Below are positions 40,403 through 51,400 of a stretch of 64,000 nt of DNA, one piece after another. The first letter of the stretch is position 1. Each line of letters begins with the position of its first letter. Location of the stretch: contig NW_019211455.1 in the NCBI RefSeq assembly GCF_002443255.2, forward strand, positions 9,829,959 to 9,893,958, written 5' to 3'. Source of the stretch: Varroa destructor. Its lineage: Eukaryota; Arthropoda; Arachnida; Mesostigmata; Varroidae. The position numbers and the translations under genes were made by a program. The notes below the pieces were generated by a model that made no database searches, was not told the DNA's origin, and saw only the letters and a program-made list of their open reading frames with translations.

Positions 40403-41992
40403 TCGTTCGCACGTCCAGAGTGAGGAATAGCGCTATACAATTGCATAAATCAAATGTCGTGGCAGATCATGCAAGTCTGATATGATTTTGACTAGCCCTG
40501 AAATCGAATGTAGAATTCCTATGTTTAGTCATAGAGACCTGCGTAAGGGCGAGGGAGGCAGTAAAAAGTCCGATTACGCAAGGGACAGGTTGCAATGGAA
40601 ATGTGCGTGGACTTGAGCAAGGGGCAGTTGTTCATAATTATCGTTCAACTGTGATTTTTGCAATATTGAATTTTGCCCCTTTGCTGGAAAAAAAATTTTT
40701 TTTACGTAATTTTTGGAAGAGATGTTTTGAAATATTTTCAGGTTTGTACTGTAACAGAAGATAACTAACACTTCCATTGGAAAAAAATAAACGTTTTAAT
40801 TGGGCAGGTTCCTTCTCGTTTGTATACATATATACATATTGGTCGAATCGATGCTACGAAACGCATATGACAAACAAATAGTAGAAAATGTCCTTCATAA
40901 TTTCGGACACAAATCAGCTCTCATCTAACCTTTTGCATTACCAAAACGAACAAGGCATTTGACCCATAAGCATGTGATCCGGTTCGATTCCCAACCTGGC
41001 CAATGAGATTGCTTTAGCGCTACTTCAATTGTCAGTAAAAAAAAACTACACTCACATTTGCCATAGGACGTATTGGCAATTACGAGGATAGTAGTGCGAG
41101 AGGATTTAGCTTTGACAAAGGCGATGGATCTTCTGATCTTTATCGAAAGACCTACGATGGGCTCGTTATACCCTTCTATTTACATCTGTTTCAATTAACC
41201 TCTTAGTTATTTCGTGTTCATCGCATAATTCCGAAGACTTGAATGAGGCGTATCACTCTGAATTGTTTCTTCCAGTATCGCATTCAGCGTGAGGTCTGTC
41301 TATGCGATAAATATAATCGAAGCACTCTTGTCTAAACAAAATTCAAAGTAGCTCATGTGTAGACATAATTTATTCGGTTCGTTTGTTTGTTTGTTATTAT
41401 TATATAACATTTTCGCTTATGTACACATTGCATAAATTTTTGACTACTTTTTCCAGAAAAAAATTGGCAATAAATTCAATCCACTTAACAATATAAGTGC
41501 GAACTATGTGTGTGTATATTGGTAGCATAGGGCCCGAGTGCCCCTTTGGCAGTTAGCTGTGTAGAATGATAGACGAAACAGTTTCAGAACTTCACTAGTT
41601 GTTTAACAATTAACTTATTATCTATTAGTTACGATTTTCAACTCTAACTGAATTCAACTCGGTGTCTAATACGTAAGTTCTCTAATGCGCGGCATACCGA
41701 ACTCTGAATAGTTCCAGCTATACCAGAGATGGCAGAAAGTTACCTTTCCCCAAACAAACATTAATAAATCACTTTCAAATCTAATTCTACCATTGATTAT
41801 TCTGCCGCTCCGCAATAATCCATTAAGCACATGTCTCAGTTACATTCATACGACCATCATTCATATCACTTTGTAACGTCTTTGGAAATTAATCGTTACC
41901 AGTGCTCTAATATCTTTCCACCGTTCTGGGTCTTCCCAGTTCCGACCCCTTTTAATACTGAAGTTGTCCCTTTTCATCCCACCTACTCTATT

Positions 41993-43516
41993 TTATCGAT
42001 GGTGGCCGTATTCATACCCGCCGCTATAGGTAACTGGGTTAGCGATGTAGTGGGCATTAGCCGGATGCGATGAGACGGTTCCAGGCTCATTTGTATGAAC
42101 CGTAGCGTGGAATCCATGAGCATCAGCGATATATTCAACGCGACGAGAAATTCCGTGAGCATCAGTAAACGAATACGAACCCTTCTTAATGTTTTGTTTG
42201 TCCGAAATTTCATGGCGGGATTGTTTGTTGCCGTATTCATCGATGATTTCGTAGCCGAATTTGTAAGGCTGCGGAGAGTAAATCTCATGGTGTTCATATG
42301 TACCTCCAGCATAATCGGCTTCATCTTCGTATCCGCCGAGGTTACCTGCTCTGGCCATCATGGCCACACAAGCAAAGGCTGCGAAAATCTAAAATCAGAC
42401 ACAAAAAATAATCGTGATAGAAATAAACTTGTAAAATAATAATGATAAAATACATAGGCTAGCTGGCTAGCTAGCTAGCTAGCTAGCTGCGTTGCAAAAA
42501 ATAAGTATTCATACTTATTTTTTATAGATCGAGTTTGGATATTTTTTTTGAAAATTCATAATTTCTATTTATTTTCTTATTCGCTGCACTTTTTCTTACT
42601 ACGTAGTTTTAAAACGCTAAAGTTTCGTAGCGCCGGCAGTAAAAAATAAGTTCGTCTGTAATATTGTCGCTGTTTACCGTTAATAGTGCTATTTAGTGTC
42701 TTATAAAGTGTGCAATTGCTAGTAAGCTTTTAGAATCGTCGAAAGTGAAAGGAAGTTATTTATAAATACGCCTTAGCGCGAAACGTTGCTTAGAAAGTAC
42801 ATATAAACATGAACGATGGGTAGAGTAAAAACGTTACGGTATTGGTAGTAGCTTACAAGGCTGTCACTGTCCCTAAGCAGACTGACAGTTGACAATCACG
42901 TTTACTTATCCACTCGGTTCTGTGTATATCTTATAGAGATCATGTTAGAGAAAAGGAAGAAGCTGGTATGGAGCTCTTAAGGTCCAAGGTCAGGCTGTTT
43001 TGAGGTTGACGCAGGCACAGCTACGTTAACAGATAATGAAGAAAATAAAGTATCCGTTAATGAAAAGCCACATGCACTGAGTAAAGGCACAAATGTGTAC
43101 GCAATGATGATGATGATGATGATGACGGCGTCGGTTCTGATGGTGCTGATAAGTGCTGGAATGCCGTTATACTTAGGATCACCTTAACAACAGCTTGTAA
43201 CAGCAACAGCAGAGGTAAGGTTTAGAGGTTATCCTTGGGTGCACGAATCCCGCGGTGATCAGTAGGTAAAAGCAATTACTAAAAAAGTACACTCTACAGC
43301 CACGAAAATAGTAGCTTGGCAACTTTCGTAGATTCTGCCCCGATGATAGAGGAGAAGTAGAGGCCTTGGTATAGTCGCAGGATAGGATACATCAGCTCGT
43401 TAAAACTCGACGTGCTGTTTTAGAGCGCGTATACGTGCTTTGGAAACTGTGTAGAGGCTATTATGTACGACGTTTGTTGTAACTTTGCGGGCGCCGGTTA
43501 GCTTTACCTTGAACAT
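41993..43516 (-). CDS. Arachnid-type Rebers-Riddiford cuticle protein 2, 134 aa, complete
   Basis: Small secreted structural protein of the cuticle. The first coding exon is 43516-43508 (ATG TTC AAG before the donor GTAAAG) and the second is 42388-41993 (acceptor ATTTTAG), joined in phase 0 across 1119 bp. The N-terminus MFKIFAAFACVAMMARA is a signal peptide, with likely cleavage before GNLGG. The Rebers-Riddiford core spans about residues 46-108: YKFGYEIIDEYGNKQSRHE, KKGSYSFTDAHGISRRVEYI, HGFHATVHTNEPGT. Conserved aromatics and the NEPGT end place it in the arachnid cuticle protein group. The tail is short and Gly/Tyr/His-rich, ending GGYEYGHHR. Length fits small tick and mite cuticle proteins. 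A TATA-like box and initiator sit just upstream. Expression is probably epidermal and molt-linked, by family analogy. Confidence 0.93.
42457..42490. repeat. (GCTA)n microsatellite in the cuticle gene 2 intron
   Basis: About eight GCTA units with one GCTG variant. GCTAGC is self-complementary, so the tract can fold on itself. Confidence 0.9.
42496..42523. repeat. Perfect hairpin, 12-bp stem, 4-base loop
   Basis: AAAAAATAAGTA (42496-42507) and TACTTATTTTTT (42512-42523) are exact complements around TTCA. It directly follows the GCTA array in the cuticle gene 2 intron. Confidence 0.75.
43104..43124. repeat. (ATG)7 microsatellite
   Basis: Seven ATG/GAT units, inside the cuticle gene 2 intron. 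Confidence 0.9.
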
Positions 43517-43544
43517 TTTTGTGGTTTGTTCGTTCCTGATGTCT

Positions 43545-43581
43545 GAATGATGTTTGTCGTGTTTCTCGGTCCCATTTTAAA
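43545..43581 (-). promoter_or_regulatory. TATA-like box and initiator of cuticle gene 2
   Basis: On the minus strand TTTAAAAT (43581-43574) lies 33 bases before the A of TCATTC (43550-43545), which matches the arthropod initiator TCA(G/T)TY. The start codon follows about 32 bases later, giving the short 5' UTR common in cuticle genes. Confidence 0.55.
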
Positions 43582-46500
43582 CGATTGCCAACGTCGCGGT
43601 CCGGCCAGCCCTCGACTGTGGATAACGCTCAAGACCCACCCGATCGAGCAGAGCGCCATCTAGTGGAAGGTCCGGACTGCGGGAAGACCGCGATGCCATT
43701 AGTTAGCACTGTGATAAGATCTAGAGAAGAAAGAAAGAAGCAGATTGTGGTAATAACAAAGACAACCGAAGACAAAAGAATTAACGCCTCACGACAGGGA
43801 GACTAACTGAGCACGCGGATCTCTTCAAAGTCGCACCGATTCTCGCATCAATCTGGTGTTCTGCTAATTTATTCGATATGCGTTGAGAAACAAAAACGTA
43901 ATAGTAGTTGCAGTAAGAGTAGGGCTAATGCTAATAGAGCAATAAGTCTAAGAAATGCAAAAGATATCTTTGGTCGGCGCGTTTCGGTGCAGCTTGTTGG
44001 ACGACGGATAACGGCATAACCCGGGGCAAAGTTCTGTACATTGTTCTGTATGCGCGCACACAACAAACGGCGATCAAGCTGTTAGACCAATACAGCACAT
44101 GGATGAATATAGTTTATTTGGATAGGTAAATTCGATAACAATTTTTGCCGGTCCTACTATCGCCACCTGCATAGTGCCACGGTAGCAGCAGAATATTAAA
44201 TGAAGCGCCAGTACATCCCGTGCTAGGCAGCCAGTCGATCGTGACAGAAAAAAAGCAGGGATTGGTTACGTTCCATTAATGGAGATATCGGGCGGGGCGA
44301 AGGATACACTTAACGTTTACAGAGCTATCGTTCAGTATTGTTTTCATTGTCATATATAGAACCAGCGGGAACGGCTGGACACATCTCAATACCGAAAGTT
44401 TTTACGCAGCTGAACGCGGACGGAGTAAGCGTGATATTTAATGGCCACATATTGGGCCTCACAGTAGTAATGAAACTCAAACAATAGTACTATATGTATT
44501 CGTTTGTGAACGCCCGCATAAAGAGCAACAACGAATGGCGCCGCCGGCAGTCCACCGGTCGAGAATAACAGTAATGGGAAAGGTAGAAATGTTCCAAAAA
44601 GCCGTTTTCCACTATCTCTTTCCACAGACGGATGCTGATCAGACGTCTTTGCCTGATTATTTTATTCAATCAAGCGCTTGTCACTCATGATAATTTTCCA
44701 CCTGTACGCAGTCAGCATGAAGATTAACATCAATCGCAGCTGAACTGAAGATTCATCGGGAACTACAATAGCTAGGCAAATTTGGCTGTTCGTAATATGA
44801 TGTAACTGTTCTGTTTTGTATGACTGTGACAAAGAAACAAATGTGGTGCCAATGAAATAAATGCGTTTCTGTCTTCTTCCAGCTTAAATGGACCTAACGT
44901 ACTTCACGGCTGAGGTTACTTATATTCTCAAAATGATTTCTCCGCAGTATTCTCACCAAGTACTTGAGAAACCATTTCACATTAAAGAGAGTTAATTAAA
45001 ATATTTCTTCAACTTATTTATGAGCGTAAAATAGCTAATAGAAGTGTATCGAGGGAACGTGCTGACCGCTTTTTAAATCGGCCGGACAGCGAGGGCAGAA
45101 TCTGCAAATATTGGGGGCAAATGTAGTATGGCAAAACATATTGTTTTCTACTGACGAAATATTATCATCTGCTATTAACGCAAAAACTATGTTGGTCTTT
45201 AATAGAAACTCGTTGAAGCTACCGCGTAGGCGCGTCTACGCGATCATGCAATGCGTACAGAGAGAGTGCTCGCTTGAAAACTCTATTTGCTTTATAACAG
45301 AACAAAATGAAAAGATGCAAAACCGTCGTGTGTAAAAGAAAAATCAAATAAAAGAGGATTCATAGAATATAGTGTCTGTGTGGTCAGGAAGCAATTCGAA
45401 CCTGTTCAGAGCCGTATAATGAAATCGTGTACAGCCTGATGGCTTTTATAAAATCAACGTTTTCAGCTTTACGTACTAATAGGCATTGCGTTCATTCCGC
45501 CTATCAAATGTCTGTTAACCTTTAGCATAATTTATCGCACTGGGTTGGGTCTGACTGCCAAATAATCAGGACACCAATGTTAACTAGCTCTCAGCGTATA
45601 CTTGAAATGCGTTTTTGTTTTGATATCAAGTAGAAATTGTCACGAAGAAATCGGCCCACTTTCTTCTAGCTGGGCCGCTCCGCCTCCCTCGGACTTTTGT
45701 TATATCACGACATCCCGTTATATCTTCGTATGTGTGCTTGTTAAAAACATTATTATTTTTAATAGATATGCACAGCCTAGTGTGTGACAGTTCATTAGTG
45801 GCCGTCACTGTTTGTGTGTGTGTTTGTGCGGATATGTATATATGGAAAAGCTTACGAGATAGCTATAAACTGGTAATATGGTCGAGATAGGAAACGCGTA
45901 ACATTATTACAATGCTGTATTAAACCTACTGTTAAATTTACCGTTGTTCAATACCATGGGCGACACGAATCCTTTTCAACAGAATTATGCCATTGGGATA
46001 CACCGTTCTGAGCAGCTACCGCCGAAAACCGACTGTTTACCACTCGCGGACTGTATGTAATATAAACGTAGATGTTGACAAGTAACATGATTACAATATT
46101 TATATAAAATCATGCAAATAATCTATCGTCCACTCATATGTTTCATGTGAACCCAATCACAATCGTAGCTAAAATAGGCATGCGCGTAAGAAAAACAGTG
46201 TCGTATGGCCTTTTTTAGTTTTTTTTCTCTTCTTCTAATAATTCCAACGTATTTGGACAACAACGTAAAATATTCCAGCGTATAAAAATAGGATACAGTG
46301 TGATCAGGTACATTTAGCCAGGTTGCAAAACTGCGGCATAGAAATCGCGATTTGCTCAAAAATGTTAAAGGAAGAGATATTTGAAGCTTTTATCAGAAAA
46401 ACGCCGTCCATTAATCGGTTTGCACTTCATTAATTTTTCGATGAAGTTCCTTATAGTCCATCAACGTTAGCTCTCACTATAGTCTCCATTCGCCTGCGTA

Positions 46501-47348
46501 ACTGGCTAACTGCCAAGTTGGACTGAAGTCGATATCGCCATTTCGTTACGTTTTGTAATCCCCTTTGCCTGCGCCTCCCAGTTCATTCTCAGTAGATAGA
46601 GTGGAGGCCATGTTGTTGTCTGCTTTTTGTATGTTACATCTGTACTTTATAACGGTGCTTTGTATTATGTCAAAATACATATTTTACATTACCCCCCTCC
46701 ACCTCCCCACTCCCCCCGCCCCGCCCTGCTCAGCTCCCCCATATTCCACTCGATAAATACATAACACTTAGATATAATGAGGCGAGGCTAACGGTAATTA
46801 GGATCCATTTATGACAGCGGGGGCGGTAGCAACAATAACAGCAGAAATAAGAAGGAAAGTAGATGTTTTTGACCTTTCCTACCTACCAAGTAAAAAGCGT
46901 TTCCCCTGTTGCACTAAATTCGCAGTTTACTAAAGCGAGTTGAGAACTAATCCGAGTCATGATCCATTCTCGTTTGTTTGGGGCACGATGTTTTCATATG
47001 GGCGTTTGCGTATCTGACATGTCATCGCAGACGAACGTCAAGCCAGTACTGACAATTTGAAGATGACTATTATAATTACTAGACTAGAGCACAGACGACA
47101 TTCACCGATAATGCGTGGGTCATCCGCCCCCCCCCCCCACATCCTCAGACGTCGCAATTCATTTTCTTTCATTCAAATAACTACTACAGTTACTATAACT
47201 GTTGCCCTCTGTGTTTCACAACTGGAGGGGACAGTCATTCCGGCTTTGCTTGGCTGGTACGTTAAATTTCTTAAGAACTGCAACGCCAGTGAACGAAAAC
47301 GATGACAAAGCCAGCCGCTAGCAGCTGGACTCGCAACAGCGGCTTAAA
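43582..47348. other. Upstream of cuticle gene 2, no gene recognised
   Basis: About 43585-43806 is GC-richer and open on the plus strand for 73 codons, but starts on a non-ATG codon and was not recognised. It lies just upstream of the cuticle gene 2 promoter, so it may simply be regulatory sequence or an old element. The remainder is AT-rich with short chance frames. Confidence 0.4.
47127..47138. repeat. C12 homopolymer
   Basis: Twelve consecutive C, seen directly; an error-prone site. Confidence 0.9.
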
Positions 47349-47468
47349 ATGACCAACGTGCCCGACTCGTCTAAAGAAGATCAAGTGGCGTCCCCTCAAT
47401 ATTTCCAGGAACCCTTAAATGGGCGCCATTTAGTGTATCCTTCCCAATTCGACCTGGGTAGCCGTTGA
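47349..47468 (+). CDS. Small open frame or terminal exon, 39 codons, unknown
   Basis: Starts MTNVPDSSKEDQVASPQYFQ and ends DLGSR before TGA. The composition is not AT-driven. The frame stays open upstream to an acceptor-like CCGCTAG/CAG just before 47325 (reading QLDSQQRLK before the Met), so it could be the last exon of a plus-strand gene. No partner exon was found, and the length is not significant on its own. It conflicts in orientation with the possible minus-strand exons just to the right. Confidence 0.2.
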   Translation: MTNVPDSSKEDQVASPQYFQEPLNGRHLVYPSQFDLGSR

Positions 47469-47642
47469 AGTAGGAGAAAATAAAAAATCGCGTAACGTCA
47501 TCATCGATACATTGTACTATCATATGATCAACTATTGCTACAACTGGCTAGTTCAATGTATAACGTTATATGTGTAGACAATATTTTTTTTAACCCCCTT
47601 GCGATCCGTCCCCTTTTGCTGCGTGATGCCGCGCCGATCTAC

Positions 47643-47713
47643 TGGAATACTTGGTATTATTCGTATATACACTGCGATTTCGTCACCGGTACTGGGGCGC
47701 TCGTAACGACCAA
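47643..47713 (-). CDS. Possible exon joined to the 48.2-48.4 kb exon
   Basis: Acceptor GACTTAG precedes 47713 and a donor-like CCA|GTAGAT follows at 47643. The reading GRYERPSTGDEIAVYIRII continues the frame of the upstream candidate exon if that exon ends at 48237 (phase 1 to phase 1). Without splicing at 47643 the frame runs on to a TGA about 31 codons later, so this could be a terminal exon. No known family recognised. Confidence 0.3.
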
Positions 47714-48236
47714 CTAAGTCAATGGCAATTGTGTCATTGCATAATATTATGTGCTCTGAGCGCGTAATAGACGGAGTTTTACCTGGGCAATGAAAAATGG
47801 CAACATGGAACTATTGATGAAGCGGAGTGGACGGGCGAGGATTTATTCTGCCAAGTGAGATCCGGGGCTGCTAGATCTGCGGACAAATCGCTTGATCTGT
47901 TCTATAGTACTTTAAGCCTGTTAGTGGCTCGCCGTCGAAGTTAATCCGTTGAAACTTGTTTCCTGACTTCTGAAGTGCTGTTTCGCGCCTGCTTTAAGAA
48001 GTTGCGGCTTTAATATGGGTCGTTCGAATAAGCAACGCCTTGCGAGTTCGTTCCAATGGATCTATTTAGAATAACCAAAATTAACTATAGAATCTTTACA
48101 AGGCTGGTTTTTCATTTGTAAATGGCATTGTTTTTTTCAATCGATCGATTTCTTCATTCTTCACGTTCGTCATAGAACTTTCTCCTATTTATATATACCT
48201 GTTCGCTAACGAAATAGAAAGCTAGCTTAATGATAC

Positions 48237-48425
48237 CTGCTCGTGTGCCTATCAATGACACGATTTGACGCTCCTGGTTTGTCGATAGCAACTGTGCAGA
48301 GATATGTCGACGGCTAGCAGCGTCAAAGATATCGAAGCTAATTTCAGTTGGCGACAACCGCGAGACCTGTGCTACTGTCAACGGTAATCGCTCGACAAAC
48401 AAACTACCTGGCCGGCCATTTTCCT
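48237..48425 (-). CDS. Possible internal exon of an unknown protein
   Basis: Open frame with coding-like composition, including FVERLPLTVAQVSRLSPTEI and SAQLLSTNQERQIVSLIGTR, alternating hydrophobic and polar residues as in beta-strands. It is preceded by TGTGCAG and followed by the donor-like GCAG|GTATCA at 48237; a second donor CAG|GTATAT at 48198 is an alternative. The upstream pyrimidine tract is poor. Family not recognised; no upstream exon found. Confidence 0.35.
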
Positions 48426-48441
48426 CTGCACATGTTTTTTT

Positions 48442-48468
48442 GTTGTCGTTGTCGTTGTTGTTGTTGTT
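48442..48468. repeat. (GTT/GTC)n microsatellite
   Basis: Triplet repeat of GTT with GTC variants, immediately upstream of the acceptor of the 48.2-48.4 kb candidate exon. Confidence 0.85.
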
Positions 48469-51400
48469 ATTACTTAACGACGCAATAAGAACGCAAAAAG
48501 AGAAGTCTAAATGCTGCTAAATTTAATTTTTATATATACTCACCGTACCTATCGAAGCTATGTTATTATAGAGCATATTCAAATGTTGCGCGCACTTATC
48601 CGGCTGATTGACTGACTTCAGACAGCTCGAAATAGTAGGTCGCCGCACCGATTTACAGTAGCCACTCCTCAGTCAAATCGCAGAAATAATTATGTAACCA
48701 GCAGATAATATAGCGGTAGCGGAATTATTGCATTTAGTTTTTACTCCTGGGCCGCTAGGTAGGCGTTGAAGATACGTTCCTTTCAATGGCTTTCTAGGCA
48801 GAAACCCGGGAAATAAATGTAAGTGTTGATACAAAAAAAAAAATACAAATAATAATTGCCCTCGTACCCTGGTCGAAGATTAGCGAACTTTGATGTTGTT
48901 TAATAGACTATTCAACCGGTTGGATCATCATTCACTTAGTATACATCGAAAGAGTTTCATGAAATTTCGTTGGGACTACAGCCTTGTTCACTGCTTCAGC
49001 AATATGTCCTGAAATTGTCCGACGTTGGAGTTTTTTCTTGCTGAGCCTCAAACTTAGAACCAACGACTAAATATAATGGGGGAGAGGAGGAGGGGCGTGG
49101 AAATAACTTTGAATTATATTCATCTAAATGTAATAGTTATTTATATTGACGATGTTATATACTAAGAATAATACAAGCATATAAAGCATTCAATTTAATA
49201 TTTCATCGGGGTGACATATTAATCTCCCGAGGCATAATTATATTGCCATTTCGTTCAAATTTAACTTAAAAGTTAAAGTGAATAAGATAAGTTCTTAGCA
49301 CATACTTATTTGACGAATATATTTTTCAGGTGTATTTATAGAAATTACTTTAATTTCCTCTCGTATCGCTCATTACAGTCAATATCATTCTTAACCGTCA
49401 ACTTACTTGTTCTCTAAATTATGTATTCTTTTTTTTCTCTCTTTATGTACACATATCCATGTATTCCTGCGTGCTGTACAAATAACCAAAGCCTTTTTGA
49501 CGCAGCTTTGTAGCAATTTTTTAATGCAATGGGCCATTTACGCGTCACATGAAATTTAGCCTGGCTGTTGCGTATAACCATGTTTATTTTTTAGAAAAAT
49601 ACTAGATCTCAACTATTATCTTCTATTGTAGAATAGACCGCACGCATATTGAAAATTAAAAGGAACACCCTATTTATTTGGATTTCTCGCTCTCAGTTTA
49701 ATTGACAGCACGATTTGTACAGTATTACCTCACACACTATATATATATATAGGTACTTCTATTTTATTTAAAAAATTCCAAATAAATATTATCAAGCTGG
49801 ACTTCTCTTGGTTTTTGCTTTATACAAACCTATGAAATGGATAAGAATTAAAACTCAGCAGCTCAAAAATGTCTTTGTCAACGGCCGAATCGGGCGCAGT
49901 TTTCAGGCGATGCGTTCAGTAGTTGTCTGTGTTTTTTGCCGTTTTGGCAAATGCGTGACTGGTGTGTCGTAAGTAGAACTTTTTCAGCGTGACATAGTTA
50001 AACAACAACAATGTGTAAATAAAAGCTACGAATGGTGGCCAAATGCAGATTTCGCCTAGACACGCTAGCCAGTTCCAACACACATCAAGCAAATAAATCA
50101 ATAGCGGCAGATCAGAGCGAAGACAAGTTATTAATAACGAAGTTCTGTTAAATGTTCTGCTTGATTAGCAAGTTCTTTAGTTGTTCCGTGTAGCAAGGTA
50201 ATATTGCGTAGAAGGACGCGCTTGTTTCGATTTTCGTTACTTTTGTACTTTTCACATTTTTTAAACTCGAAACTTCGAGGCGAGCTTTTTCTTAAGGCTT
50301 TCCCTCAAGCGCTTCTCCCCTGCGCCGGTGATAATACGTTTGTGTCACAAATCGAATGACGATCGAACGATCGTTTGTTGCCAAGTTTTCCTCTACGCAC
50401 CGCCTTGTCATGTCGTTCTGTTAGTGTTTATAAGCAGTTAAAATTAGGAATAGCTATGCTGGTCTACAAACGAAGGCCAGACCACAGACGGCTTCAGCGT
50501 TCGCTCAGAGACGTCCGCTATACGTCGAAAGAGAGATCATGTTCGTCCAATTGTATTCTGTTTCATTTAGCAAGTCGCATACCTTGAACCAACACAGCAG
50601 TAATGGCTGTCATTTGATTCACTGCTATCGTAAAAATAAAGGTCTTATTTAGTTATTTATTGCTGATTGTGACCATTATTTCGGAACATTAAATCACTTG
50701 AAAATAACAGGATTATGTTCCTGATGATTAGTTCAAACTTCGATTAAGCCACGTGCTTTATTCTAGATAGGAACAGATGCGTGACTTCAGACAGTCGTTT
50801 CAGAAGTAGCTAATGCAGAACTACGTGCAAGACAGCTTGTAACAATGAACATATGTATTGTTGATTTCTAAAAACCTGTGAACAAATTCCCGATTCGAAA
50901 TAGGGCCAAATTTTACGGATTTGACCGAACATCGCACGCCGACTCGTTCTGCATCGGACATCAGATACCGGTTACACCATACGCTCTTACAGAGCGGCTC
51001 CGAGATGATGTCGCCGTTGACTTTTCTTCCTCACTCTTCCTTTGTTTTTCGCCGGGCCATTTAGTAAATCTTCCTGGACATCAACGCATCGAGTACCAAC
51101 ATGAATCGAATTTGCGTTTATTTCGCTGTCAACATTTTCAAATATCAGTTGCGTTCATCGCCATACCTTTGCGATTTGCCACTCAATAAAGCTGCAACTA
51201 TGATTCAATTGTCTGCGCCAGCTTCATAGTTTAATTGAAAAGCGTTTAGTAAATATTTACGGACGATTTTTGCCGTCAGGTTAGATTACGTTTACTGAGA
51301 GTATAATCTGAACATTCACATCTCTTTTTTTTGGGGGTGCTTCCATACCTTCGGTTTCCAGCTTAGCTTGTCCAACTAGTTAGATCAAGCTGTGAAGCAA

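Larger units (their letters stand above)
26663..41992. other. Gene-poor stretch between the two cuticle genes
   Basis: No exon chain, RNA gene or recognisable mobile-element protein could be supported. The longest open frames (27487-27891 minus, 134 codons; 36629-37066 minus, 145 codons) have no recognised domain and are about as long as expected by chance in this much sequence. The open frame at 32797-33078 (plus, 93 codons) has a less AT-biased composition but was not recognised. Microsatellites and hairpins are listed separately. Confidence 0.45.

Noticed and set aside
40978..41002. GGTTCGATTCC, an exact tRNA B-box match
   Set aside because: The flanks do not form a T-stem, anticodon arm or acceptor stem, so it is not a tRNA. 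A tRNA-derived SINE remnant cannot be excluded.
41983..42439. Open frames of 113-114 codons overlapping cuticle gene 2 in other frames
   Set aside because: Shadows of the cuticle exon, which carries the conserved core in its own frame.
42388..42452. Alternative cuticle gene 2 start at 42453 with a 40-bp intron
   Set aside because: The intron would be far shorter than any other in the window; the ATG-TTC-AAG exon at 43508 has a better donor, phase and promoter.
49916..50101. Minus-strand frame with hydrophobic segments suggesting a membrane protein exon
   Set aside because: No good acceptor, no partner exon, and a frame of 61 codons is common by chance.
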